64,000 nucleotides of DNA from Cunninghamella blakesleeana (taxonomy: Eukaryota; Mucoromycota; Mucoromycetes; Mucorales; Cunninghamellaceae). Shown here in pieces: positions 9,957 through 20,612 of the stretch (position 1 is its first letter; every line of letters begins with the position of its first letter). A model generated the notes under the pieces. That model was not told the origin of the DNA, did no database searches, and saw only the letters and a list, made by a program, of their open reading frames with translations. The stretch is from NCBI GenBank assembly GCA_017871115.1, contig JAFCIZ010000005.1, positions 4,023,501-4,087,500 of the forward strand, written 5' to 3'. Position numbers and translations under genes: made by a program.

Positions 9957-10616
9957 AGGCAAGATTAAAATTGAATTTATTTTTATTATTATTAAAGTCA
10001 AAATACATGATTTTACTTAATATTTTGTTGATTTGTTTAATAAATAAATAATATATATATAATGAAAATTAACAAGACTGAAAAGATAATAATAATTACA
10101 TCTAATATGAGCGCTGTCATAAAGACTTAAAATGATTATGCTATTAAGCATATAGTACAATTAAAATTTGTATTTTTCTTTTTATTTATTTACAGAAGTT
10201 CATGAAGATTAATACCTACCAATTGCAAATAATACAAAAAAAATAAAACCAGGATATATTTATTCATTTATAGAAGCCATGGATTATCAATAGTTAACTG
10301 CGTCACATTAATAACAAATCAAATGAAATTATAAATATTATTTTCTATTTGATGAAAATTATGTTGCTTATGACGAAGAAGATGAGGACAGTGAAGAAAA
10401 ATAAACGTTCCATGGTGAAGATGGAAAAATAGAGGGTGGGGAAGGAAAAGCTATGAACAGAAAAAAAAAATATCTATTTTATTTAATAATACAAATGTAG
10501 AAGATTATATTTAATTTGTTACTAATTTTTTGAGTAAATATAAAACGATATTATTATTGCTTATTTAAAAAAAATACAACATAATTTAATTTATTAACTT
10601 ATTTCAATTCAAATGG

Positions 10617-10661
<45 letters not shown>

Positions 10662-11036
10662 AAAGCTAAACATAGGTTATCAATGATTTATTTACTCATT
10701 CTGAATAACTTTAGTAGTTTAAAAAATCGGTGCTGAAAAGGGGATTATATGAAGATTAATTTAAAACATTATTTTGCAAAAAAAAAAAAAAAAAAAAAAG
10801 AAAATTAGCCGCATGTGTTTAATAATATAGCCTTTTTTTATTTTCTTATGACTGGTTCATATTATATGTAATTATTATTATGATGGTTTCAATCATGTTA
10901 ATTTTCATTATATATAAATATATTGCTTTATTTTATTAAATAAATTGTTAGTATAAAGTAAAACAAGTATATTAACCTTAATAATAATAATAACAATAAT
11001 AAAAAAGTTCAAGTTTTAAATTTGCTTAATATAATC
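9957..11036. other. Intergenic with long A-runs and a possible gene scrap
   Basis: A-runs of about 38 (10622-10659) and 22 (10778-10799). At 10333-10455 (+) a coding-like frame reads FDENYVAYDEEDEDSEEK, a stop, then FHGEDGKIEGGEGKAMN; this may be a relic of an acidic protein, too short to name. Nothing else seen. Confidence 0.35.
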
Positions 11037-11324
11037 CTACGAACAACGAATAGATGATGATGAATCATCAATAATTGATAGAGTGCCATTATGAAAATCA
11101 TTAAAAGGAGGTTGACAATTTTTTTCTAAATAATCTGTACAAGTTTCACCCGGTTTTAGTGATATAGACTCAGTAGAGAATGGTAGACTAACACATCGAT
11201 TAAGAGGTATTTCTAAAGCCTCTCCCTTAAAATCAAATTCACGGTATACAGCAGCGCCATTGACACAAGTCTAAATGAATAACAAAGCGAGGACCAAACT
11301 CTGGATTTTTAATTGGTGGATCAT
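11037..11324 (-). pseudogene. Paralogue of the small secreted protein with one in-frame stop
   Basis: Aligns over its whole length with the 9672-9956 product. The ATG is at 11324, the leader reads MIHQLKIQSLVLALLFI (versus MVYQLKIKYLVLALLSI), then TAG at codon 18 (11271-11273) where the intact gene has His. After that the frame is open to a natural TAG at 11037: TCVNGAAVYREFDFKGEA, then conserved cysteines at NRC, GETC, EKNC and the C-terminal RCS. Total 96 codons, no frameshift. The stop falls inside the signal peptide, so no secreted product is expected unless the codon is read through or is a sequencing error. The promoter (copy B) is complete. Confidence 0.85.
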
Positions 11325-11394
11325 TTTTTTTATAAAAGTGAAAGGGAGAGAGAAAAAAAAGAAAAAAAGTTGGAATAAAATGCTACTTAAATAT

Positions 11395-11842
11395 AGAAAA
11401 TAATGAATATTTCTACCTCAAATTAGAGAAAGAAAAAAAGAGGTGGGAAAAAGAGATGCTACTTTATGCTTGTAGATCATACATTGAAAAAAATAAAAAA
11501 AAATCAGGTGCATTTTTGATATGCATATTCTTCTTTTATTTTCCTAACATGTATCCATATTTAAAACTCAGTCGCTCATTACTCCGTTTTTTTTAAAAAG
11601 AATTATCGAAGTTGCTGTTTTTTCTCTTTTTTATTATATATATATATATATATATATAATGCGCTTTACTTTGAACCTATTTATATTTGCTTGAATTATA
11701 TTCATATTATTATTAATTTACTAATAAACTATATTAGTTAAAAATAATAATAATAGTAGCAAACTTGAAATATAAGACTTAAAAAAATATAGATCTATTT
11801 ACAGCAAACACACTTTGGGTTAGATGTTGAACAACGATGTAA
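11395..11842 (-). repeat. Copy B of the duplicated promoter module
   Basis: Reverse complement of 6764-7215 with high identity over about 450 bases; see that entry for landmarks. Here it remains joined to its gene (11037-11324). The pair A/B therefore forms a long inverted repeat with a 4.2-kb spacer. Confidence 0.8.
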
Positions 11843-12490
11843 TAAAGCGAAAAATCATTGATATCAAATAGACCTGGGATTGATTAAAGCCTAATACTTG
11901 TAGATTAAGAATAAAACACGTCGAAAAAAAAATTTTTGAAGGGGCATTTCAAGCCAATTTAGAGCGATAGATTTCAGGTTACATCCTACCCTTTGAGGAT
12001 TTAATTTTTTAAAAAGTTTGACGAACGAGCATACAGCTCATATACTTGGGTAACGTTTTTTTTTTAAGAATTCTACATAATAATAATTAAAAGAGAATTT
12101 TTTTTATTCAATTAGTATATACACTTTTTATTTTTAGGAGAAATATCAGTAAGCTTAGAGTCTGCTTTGAATTGATTTTTTTTTAAATATATATTTTTTT
12201 TCTTGGTTATAAAGTTTTTTAATCCATGCATATAACTTTAAAAAATATGGATAATAAAAAAATAAAAATAAAAATTGGATTAGATGAATAAAGAAGTAAA
12301 ATAAAAAAAATGCCCCTTAATAGAAAGCATATTTTTGCATAAAAAAGAAAATATCAGTTCATTTTTTTAATTTTATAATAGATAAATATATAAAACTAAT
12401 TTATTTACTAATTACTATTGACTATCCAAGTATCTCAGAAATTTTCGGCGCATCAGATATTTTTGAGACTCCGGGATATCTACAAGCAAT
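11843..12490. other. Intergenic, partial direct repeat
   Basis: The stretch 12024-12230 resembles 7720-7885 in direct orientation: both carry ACGAGCATACAG, a 'TTGATTTTTTTTAAATAT' block and TTTTTTAATYCATGCA. In the 7.7-kb copy an open frame MDEHTVHVIERLFKWILKNE begins at 7721; here the matching frame is broken (NEHTAHILG then stop). No intact gene seen. Confidence 0.4.
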
Positions 12491-12576
12491 TGTATTGAAA
12501 TCCTTAAAAAGATCCAAATTACGAGGATTTATAAGGATTAACTGGATAGTTTGACTTATTAACAAACCAAAATAAA
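12491..12576. repeat. Dispersed hairpin element, copy 1
   Basis: About 86 bases nearly identical to 25709-25795 (same orientation). It contains inverted arms AATCCTTA (12499-12506) and TAAGGATT (12532-12539) around GATCCAAATTACGAGGATT, and ends in AACAAACCAAAATAAA. Weaker similarity continues about 15 bases further. MITE-like in size and structure; no target-site duplication is evident. Confidence 0.75.
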
Positions 12577-12997
12577 GATTAATATTATACAATGAATTTT
12601 CGGCTATTTTCTGCCGGTCTTTTCATTTCCTTTGTTTATTTATGCCATTATGAACACATATCTATATAGATTAGTTTATGGCAGTTGTTATTGTAATAAA
12701 TCAAATTAATATGAGAATATAATTATTATTTTTTTATGCTTATATGAGAATTATTATTATTATTATTATTTTATTTTATTTTTATGGGCTTTAATAAGAG
12801 TTTTAATATGACAATCTAGAATACAATAATACTTGATACAAAATATATTATATAGAGCGAGGGTAATGTTTGTATAGAGAAAATAAAAAGGTAGAAGAGG
12901 GTAATAAATAATAAGTGTTATATATATATATATAATAAAGTAAAAAAACAATTAAATAAATAATAAATTAGCTGTTATACTATCACTATCCATTCAC

Positions 12998-14580
12998 TTA
13001 AATGATCATGGAAGCAATGGAAGCACCTAAAACAACAAGAGCAACATTGACGGTAGTACGAGTAGAAGCACTGGTACCATTTTGATTAGAAGAGTTGCTA
13101 TTGGATTTATCAGTGTTGCTAGAACCGCTGTTAGGATTTTGAGTAGCAGGAGTAGAAGAGGGTTGAGTAGCAGCAGTGGTAGTGGTGGTGGTAGTGTTGC
13201 TAACAGGGCTAGCACCACCTTCCTTGTATGATTGTTGACCAGTACATTCACCTACAGTAACGACCTTGTAAGCTTTCTATTAAATAAAAATAGTAATAAA
13301 GAAATAATTTAGATTAGTATAAGGATCACCATTTAACATAAAATAATTAAATAAACAGTTACAATAACAATAACAAAAAAAAAAAAAATAAGGAGATTAT
13401 TTTTAAAGTGTGTACATAAAAAAAAAAGAATAAAAATAGAGGGAAAAAAGAATAAAAAAAAAAAAGAGAAGGGGAAAAGGAGAAAAAGGGACTAAAAAAA
13501 AAAAGTGGCAACTTACTTGGAGAGTAGGTAAAATACGAATGGCGGCATCAACAGTTTGAGGATAAAGATCATGTTCAAGAGAAATACCACCAGTAGTAGC
13601 AGTAGCAGCTTCCTTGGCCCAAGCAGTAGCATTACCATCAATCCATTTTACATCAAAAGATTTATCTTCAGCAGAACGCCAGTCATCAGTATCGTGATTC
13701 CAAATAACGGCTAAAGTTTAGGTTAGAAATGAAATTAAAAAAAAAAATTAGTGTGAAAAAAAAAAAAATAGTAATAAGAATATTTATACTTACGAACGAA
13801 ACCAAGAGCTTTAGCAATATCACGAACACGATTATCGATATCACCATAAGGCTAACATAAAAAAAAAAAAGGAAATGAATATATATTGTTTTAATCATGA
13901 ATTATTATCATTAAAAAAAAACTTACAGGACGGAAGAAACGAGGAGTCTTTTTGGTAACTTCTTGAATAGCAGAAGCAGTCCACATTAATTCGGCAACAA
14001 TTTGTTCAGTAGACAAAGTAGTAAGGTAAGAGTGAGTCCAAGTATGAATAGCTAATTCATGACCTTCGTTAAAGGCACGTTCAGTTAAATCGGGGAAACT
14101 AGTAACTTGACCACCAATTAAGAAAAGAGTAGATTTTTGATTGACGGATTTCAAGTAATCGTATAATTTAGGACTGTTGGCAGTTGGGCCATCATCATAA
14201 GTAATACCCCATTGACCTTTAGGACAAGTAAGAATATCATCTTCTCTTGTACATAAATCATTGGTCCAGTCACAATCACCAGCTTTGACAACAGTCAAAT
14301 CGGGTTCTAATATAGAGAGAGATTATAAAATAAATAAAATGTTAATGATATTCTTATTAAAATAATATAAATAAATAAAAACATCAAACGTACCACCGTT
14401 CTTTAAAGGAACAGGCTTAATAGGAGCAATGGTGGCGGTTTTAAGTAAATCCATCCATTCAGGCTTAGGGACAGGCTTTGAGCCAGGTGCAGGATAACCG
14501 GCAAAATTCCATTTGCTTTGAGTTTGAGCACTAACAGCTAAAAGAGCAGTAGAAGCGATTAAAAGTAATTTTGGTAACAT
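12998..14580 (-). CDS. Chitin deacetylase, GPI-anchored
   Basis: Five exons: 14394..14580, 13927..14306, 13794..13851, 13517..13710, 12998..13276; 365 aa. A signal peptide (1-19) is followed by a polysaccharide deacetylase (NodB, CE4) domain. Motif 1 is TYDDGPT (Asp general base and metal Asp; usual Phe replaced by Tyr), motif 2 is HTWTH (metal His pair), then RFFRPPYGD (motif 3) and WNHDTDDW (motif 4). The C-terminus is a Ser/Thr/Asn-rich linker ending in a hydrophobic tail, LVVLGASIASMII, typical of a GPI signal. The enzyme removes acetyl groups from nascent chitin to give chitosan, a major wall polymer in Mucoromycota. All key residues are present. A truncated copy of its 3' end lies 4 kb downstream. 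Confidence 0.93.
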
Positions 14581-17500
14581 CTTTTTTTATATAAGGAAAG
14601 CTATAAAAAAATTAAAAAAAAATAAGGAGGGAAAAGAAAGAGAAGGAAAGAAGAAGAAGAAAAAGAAAAAGGTAGAAAGAAAGAAGAAGAGAAATGAAAA
14701 ATAAAAATAAAAAAAAAACAGTTTAAATGTTTGCTCTCCTTCCCCTTTTTTTTAAAGTTTTTTCTTGGGGGGGGGAGAGAGAGGGGAAAATGGTAGTAGT
14801 ACCGAGATGGCGGCCGTTTAAATAATTCAAAATCACTAAATTTGGAGGTTATAAAAAAAAAGAATTGACTTTAACAGGTTGAAAAAAAACAAAATAAGCA
14901 TATTTATTATGTATGCAAGTACACCCCCAACCTAATAAAAAATATTTTTATATTGAAATTTATATATTATGGTAATACAAATTGAATTCTAAGAAAGTTT
15001 TTTATATTTTAAAATAATTATATTTTGCCTTTTTATTACCTTTTTTTTATTATTATTTTATTATCAGAAAATAGAAAATAAATATATATATATAATTTTC
15101 ATAATATCATTAAATTCAAATAATTCATTTTATTCCATTGTATTTTATTTATTTTTTCGTTTATTTATAACTCCTTTTTAATATCAAGTTAATTATATGT
15201 AAATCAAATGCATCATTATTATTTGGAAGGAAGCTTCATTGGTTACCAAAATGATATGTGATTTTAAAATAAGATAGGTAGTATAGTGATGGCTACTCTG
15301 TGGAACATAATTTATTAATGGCGTAGTATAATCATACTTACCTGGTAAAAATAAAATAAAATATATAAAAATAGTTAAAAATCCGCCTTTTTATTTTTTT
15401 TATAAACTACGATTAATTATATACCCTCGGTGGTATACAGCAACTATATAATGCTAATGCTATTTTATAAAAGAAAAAATGAGGCACAAGATCTTTATTA
15501 TATTATAAAAATTAGATTAATCATTTTTATAATATAAAAAAAAAATTGATAAGAAAGATGCTACGTATGTATGTATGTATGTATATTTTTTATTTTTTTT
15601 TAGATATGGTTATTTTTATTTTTAAATATACAAATAAAGATTAATTTTTATTTTTATATTTGTATTTATTTGTTTATTTTTTAAAAATAAAGAAGCTTAG
15701 AAGAAGAAGAATAATCTTATTTTGGTGATAATGTATTAATAAGATAAATAACAACTCATATTCTTATTATTCTTTTTTTTTTTCTCAAGTAATGATGTAT
15801 CTCTCGCTATTTTTTTTTTTTTTTTTCAGTTTTAAATAGTCTGTGCGAGTGAATAAAAAAAAAAAAGATACAAATTAGTTAACCCATCACATTTTATTAA
15901 CTGATATAGAAATAAAGCATGGTAAATATAAATGAAACCCTACTTCCATATTATTATTTTTTAAAAATAAATCTATTTTTTATCCATTTTTGTCATTTAA
16001 TCCAGTTGGATTACAGAAAAATACACTTTATTATTCCTATCAACGAATCTTTTATTATTATTTTATTATTATTTTATTTTTTGCCACATAAAACAAATAA
16101 ACAAAAGATCTTCAATTTACTTTATTATTATGAAATAAACAATACTATAAAGTGTTATTTTTATACTTTTTTTTTTTTAATCTTATGAATGATGATTAAT
16201 CTATTTTATAAACTATTTTTTTTTTATTTACCGTCAGTTTCCATGATGACTATAATGGACCGATGGCCTGCCTAAAAAAAAAAAAAATGCCATGCCCCGT
16301 CAAATGATATTTAAAAATAGTTCATCGTCTATTTTAATACGTACATACGTAAATAGCTGATGATCATTTTACTATTCCAGCCTTTTACGAGCCACTCCCA
16401 TTAGATTCATATTCTCATAGGATGCTTTTTTTAAAATAATATAAAAAAAAAGGGCTTATTCGTGCTTATCGAGAATATTCTCGGTTTTTTAAGAATAAAT
16501 AAATAATATATACATTCGTGTTTATTGATAATCTTTTTATTTAAATAAACCTATATTGAATTTGAACCATCATTTTATATATATATCGCAAATGTAAGTA
16601 TCCATGTTTCTCTCCCATATTATTTTTAAAAATTACGTGGTACGTATCATTCCACACCACGTAAATATAATCAATATTAATTTTTTTTTAAAAAAAAAAG
16701 AAAAAAAAAGGAAAAAAAATAGGTTCAGTCAAATTATATGGAATTTGAATAGTCTGATGGTTTTTTTTTTTTTTTTTTTTTTTCAATTCGATTCAATCCA
16801 AAAAAAAAAAAGGTCAACTTTAAAAATGGTATATACACATAACTATTAGATAATGACGGCGGTGCTTAAAATAAACTCTAATCCCATAAAAATTCTTAAT
16901 TAAATGGATTACACAAAGTTATATAATATGCCACTTTATTTTATATTTCTCAGTTTGATAAACTACTTTATCTTTTATTAAAGTTTAAATGGGAAGGAGA
17001 ATTGCAATTAAAATAAACTTTTTTTTTTATCTTTATTATTTTATTTTTTAAAAAAAAACTTGATCCTTATTATCATCATATATACTATACCATTGATTAA
17101 AAATGAGTTGTTTTATAACTTTAATCGGATTATCAAGAAAAAAAAGTTATCACATGATTGGTCTTATTGTTTTTATACTAGAAAAAGGGCGGGAGTTCTA
17201 CTGTTTTTGGTACCTTTTATCAGTTGAAAAATTTAAAAAAAAAAGCAGATCATACTTTTATATATATAATGATTATGTTTGTTGATAATGATCATGGATA
17301 ATATGATCAATGGAATTAATATTTATTTATTTGAAACAAATATACATTAATTCAATTAATGATCATTAAGCTTTTTTATTTTACTTTTCGATAAGTTCGG
17401 AATTTAAACTCAAGACTTCACCAATAAATTTATAATGTAAAAAAAAATTTTACAACTCTTTTTTATATTTATTTTCTCACCCTTTTCATTTTTCATTTTT

Positions 17501-17581
17501 TCTTTTCTCTTAAGCTTTTTTTTTTCTTTCATTAGATTATATATATTTATATATATATATATAAACATAAAAATATATCAT
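14581..17581. other. Intergenic, 3 kb, no supported gene
   Basis: Between the divergent chitin deacetylase and GID4 genes. Contains a G/A-rich tract with nine G (14767-14784), a GC-rich island GATGGCGGCCG (14807-14817), a TATACC/GGTATA hairpin (15421-15438), GTAT repeats (15565-15582) and long T-runs. Open frames at 15919-16188, 16604-16849 and 17103-17285 are Phe/Ile/Lys-rich with no protein character. Confidence 0.5.
16470..16483. promoter_or_regulatory. Palindrome CGAGAATATTCTCG
   Basis: Perfect 14-base palindrome followed by a T-run. It contains GAAnnTTC, the core of a heat-shock element, but only two units and 1.1 kb upstream of GID4. Function unproven. Confidence 0.3.
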
Positions 17582-18690
17582 ATGCCTATTCCTTCTTCTA
17601 CAGATAATAATAATGTTAACGAATATAATAAATCCACTAAATGTATAAAATCAACTCCCTCTTCACCATCTTCTCCGCAAACTTATAATCAACAAGATGC
17701 AACTATACAAAAAAAGAAAAGACAACAACGATCTTTGCTTGGTCCACATCAAAAAGATGTTATCTATGACTTATCAAATAATAGAATACGTAACGCTCAC
17801 TTTGGATCCCTTTATGCTGGTTCACGATTTGTTGGATCCCAAAAGTGCGGTGACAACTGTTATGATGTAGTTGTTGAAATACAAGTAAATAAATGACTTT
17901 GATAATTAATCATACAACAATCAATAAATAATCTAATAAATATATAAATAAATAAACTATGGTCTGACTATTATCTCTATCAATCATGATGATTTTTTAT
18001 AATAGAACGTCAACTTGGAAGAAAGCACTTTAAATGGTTATTTAAATATAAAAGGTCTAACACCTGATTTTCCTGAATTAACGGTAAATATTAACTATAA
18101 AAAATACAAGCTTTTTTTTTTTAAAAAAAAAAACGATAAATACATAAAAGGGAGAGATAACAATATAGACTAAACAACAATATCATCATTATCATCTGTA
18201 TTTTTTTTTTCTTTTTTTCTTAGACATATTTTGAAGGTGAAATTATTGGTCCAAGATATTCCTTTTTAACTAGAAAATGGCAAGCACAACATTATATCGA
18301 TGTAGCACATTGGGTAAAATAAATAAAAAAAAGTCATCTATGTAGAGATATATATTTCCTAATTTCTTTTATATATATATATATATTATAAAGAAACGAT
18401 TCCCTTCCTTTCAACCTTATGTATCAATATTCAATCAAGATGATTTTGTTTATGATCCAACCAATGAAGACTTTATATATATGCGATGGAAAGAAAAATT
18501 CCTAGTCCCCAATCACCATATCAATCATATCAGCGGTGCCAGCTATGATGGATTTTATTATATTTGTTTCCAAAGATCAACCAATACAATTGATGGCATG
18601 TATTTTTATCGTCAATATACTCCTTTGTATCAAGAATTATCTTTACAATATGTACCTCAACGCTCTTTTGGCTCTTATGAATTCCGTTAA
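17582..18690 (+). CDS. GID4: GID4/VID24 substrate receptor
   Basis: Four exons: 17582..17884, 18006..18083, 18224..18313, 18394..18690; 255 aa, all introns in phase 0. After a polar 75-residue N-terminus comes the Vid24 beta-barrel: GSLYAGSRFVGSQKCGDN, YLNIKGLTPDFPELT, TYFEGEIIGPRYSFLTRKW, MRWKEKFLVPNHHI and ISGASYDGFYYICFQ, ending in SYEFR. These are the hallmark segments of GID4, the receptor of the GID/CTLH E3 ligase that recognises Pro/N-degrons on gluconeogenic enzymes. The barrel appears complete, so function is likely conserved. Start chosen as the first ATG after a pyrimidine/TA leader. Confidence 0.95.
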
Positions 18691-20612
18691 ATAACAACCG
18701 GAGCAAAAAGAAAGAAAAAGAAAGAAAAAGGAGAAAGGGTAGGGGAATAAAGAAGAGAAATCCTTTTTTTTTCTTCTTCTTTCATTTTTATTATTTATAT
18801 ACCAGTATAATATATATGTATATAGGTTTTTTTTTATGTTTTTTTATTTTTTATGATACTTTATATATATATATGCAACAATTTGATTTAATATTATTAA
18901 TAAAATAAATGATGGATAAAATATCAAATCGATTTAGTAAGGGGTGATATGTATGGTGTGAATTAAAAAAAAAAATAAAAATAAAAATAAAAAATAGTCC
19001 TGTATTCCAGAGAAATAAATGATCTATATATGAATTGAATTAAATAAAAAAAACATAGGAAAATGGATAGAAAGTAAGCCAACGCTGTTTGAAATTAATT
19101 CTCTTTTTTTGGTGATCTTTTAATATAAATTTTCCATCACCTACCTCTAGCATCTTAAATAATATAAAGTAAAGGAATGGGAAAAAAAATAGTAAACTGT
19201 TTAATATTTTTTTTATTTTTAAACAGTTATTATACTAAAAGCTTTTTTCTTTGTAATTATTATTATTATATATGTATGTATCATGCTTTTTTGATTTTTA
19301 TTTTAATATTAAAAAATATATTTTTTGTTATGTAATAAAACTAATTCATTGTTCAAATTAATAAAATATAATTATGTATGATTCCTGGTTAACTTTTTTT
19401 AATCTTTTAGACATTTATACTTTAGAAATATAGGATATTTAGTGAGTGTATATATATATATATATATGTATAATCATATGTGTTAATTTGATGTAATAGG
19501 TTTTCCAACAACTACAACTAATTATTCTCTTTTCCTAATAGCATCTATTTTTTACTGGCAATTACTATTACTATTATTTCTTTTTTTAATACAAGTATTG
19601 TATAGTATAATGGATTGATATGAGTTATTTAATAATAAAGGTCCACTCGTTCAATTAATGTCGGTCAAGAACTTTTTTTATATATTTATAGTAATTTTCT
19701 CTTTTTTCAGCTGTCAGCCTTTTAAGCGTAAGCTAAATTCGGAGTTTATTTATAAAAAAAAATCAAAGTCTGGGTTAATTTTTTTGAACTTAATTCTCCT
19801 TTTTATATAATGAAGTTGTTTCTTTTATGGTAATAATTATTTCTATTTACTTCCTAATGAAGTATATAAAATTTTCTATGGAATATAGTTTCATTTTTTT
19901 GAATTAGTAAGTTAATTAAAATAGATAGTCTATATAGTAGTAGCATTGCTTTTTATTCAATTTGATGGGATGTTTTTATTCCAGAAGGCTATTTTTTTGA
20001 AGTGTATTTTATTTATTCAATATAAATGCTGATATTCTTATATAAGCCGTTGATTTATTTTTTAAATGCAAAATAGCAAACTGATTTTATTCAATATGTT
20101 TTTCTATTTACAAGATATTGTTAATTCAAGATAATACCCCTATTATTTATTATTCGTATTTAATTTATTGACAATAAATAATGTCATTTGATCATCGCAT
20201 CTCTCTCTCTTTTTTTTCTTTACTTTGTAAAGTAAATAATTCTTCTTTTATTCTTCTAGAGTTTTTTTTATGATATGGCTAAAAACTGTACGCCATTCAT
20301 TCCTTTTGAATAATGAAAATGGTGGAATAGTCATCCCTTTATATATATATATATATATATTTAAGATTGCATAAATTTTATTTATTATTATTGTTATTTT
20401 TTTAAAAACTAGCTTGCATAAAGTATTATATAAATACATATAAAAAGAAAAAAACGTAATTTTTATTTAAAATATTATATATATATATATGTTATGAAAT
20501 GAAACAATTTACAAAAAAATAAAATAAAATAAATAAATTAAAATAAAAAAATGATATAAATATATATATATATATTACTTGATTATGATGAAGATAATGA
20601 TAATGATGATTG
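18691..20612. other. Intergenic, convergent, 1.9 kb
   Basis: 3' flanks of GID4 and the F-box gene. AT-rich with TA repeats (e.g. 19450-19470, 20340-20361). No coding signal recognised on either strand. Confidence 0.5.

Noticed and set aside
7272..11324. Possible stop-codon reassignment, since several coding-like frames here contain TAA or TAG
   Set aside because: All other genes in the window end in TAA, TAG or TGA at family-typical lengths and contain none internally. The stops are limited to the rearranged block.
13027..13251. 74-codon Leu/Pro-rich frame (-)
   Set aside because: Off-frame reading of the chitin deacetylase Ser/Thr linker exon.
15334..15344. ATACTTACCTG, identical to the 5' end of U1 snRNA
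   Set aside because: The bases that follow are A/T filler with no stem-loop I or the expected downstream elements. The reverse strand reads as a consensus 5' splice site, and chance occurrence is plausible.
16555..16575. GGTTCAAATTC on the minus strand, like a tRNA B box
   Set aside because: No acceptor stem, D-arm or anticodon arm can be paired around it; similar B-box-like words near 480 and 8290 also fail.
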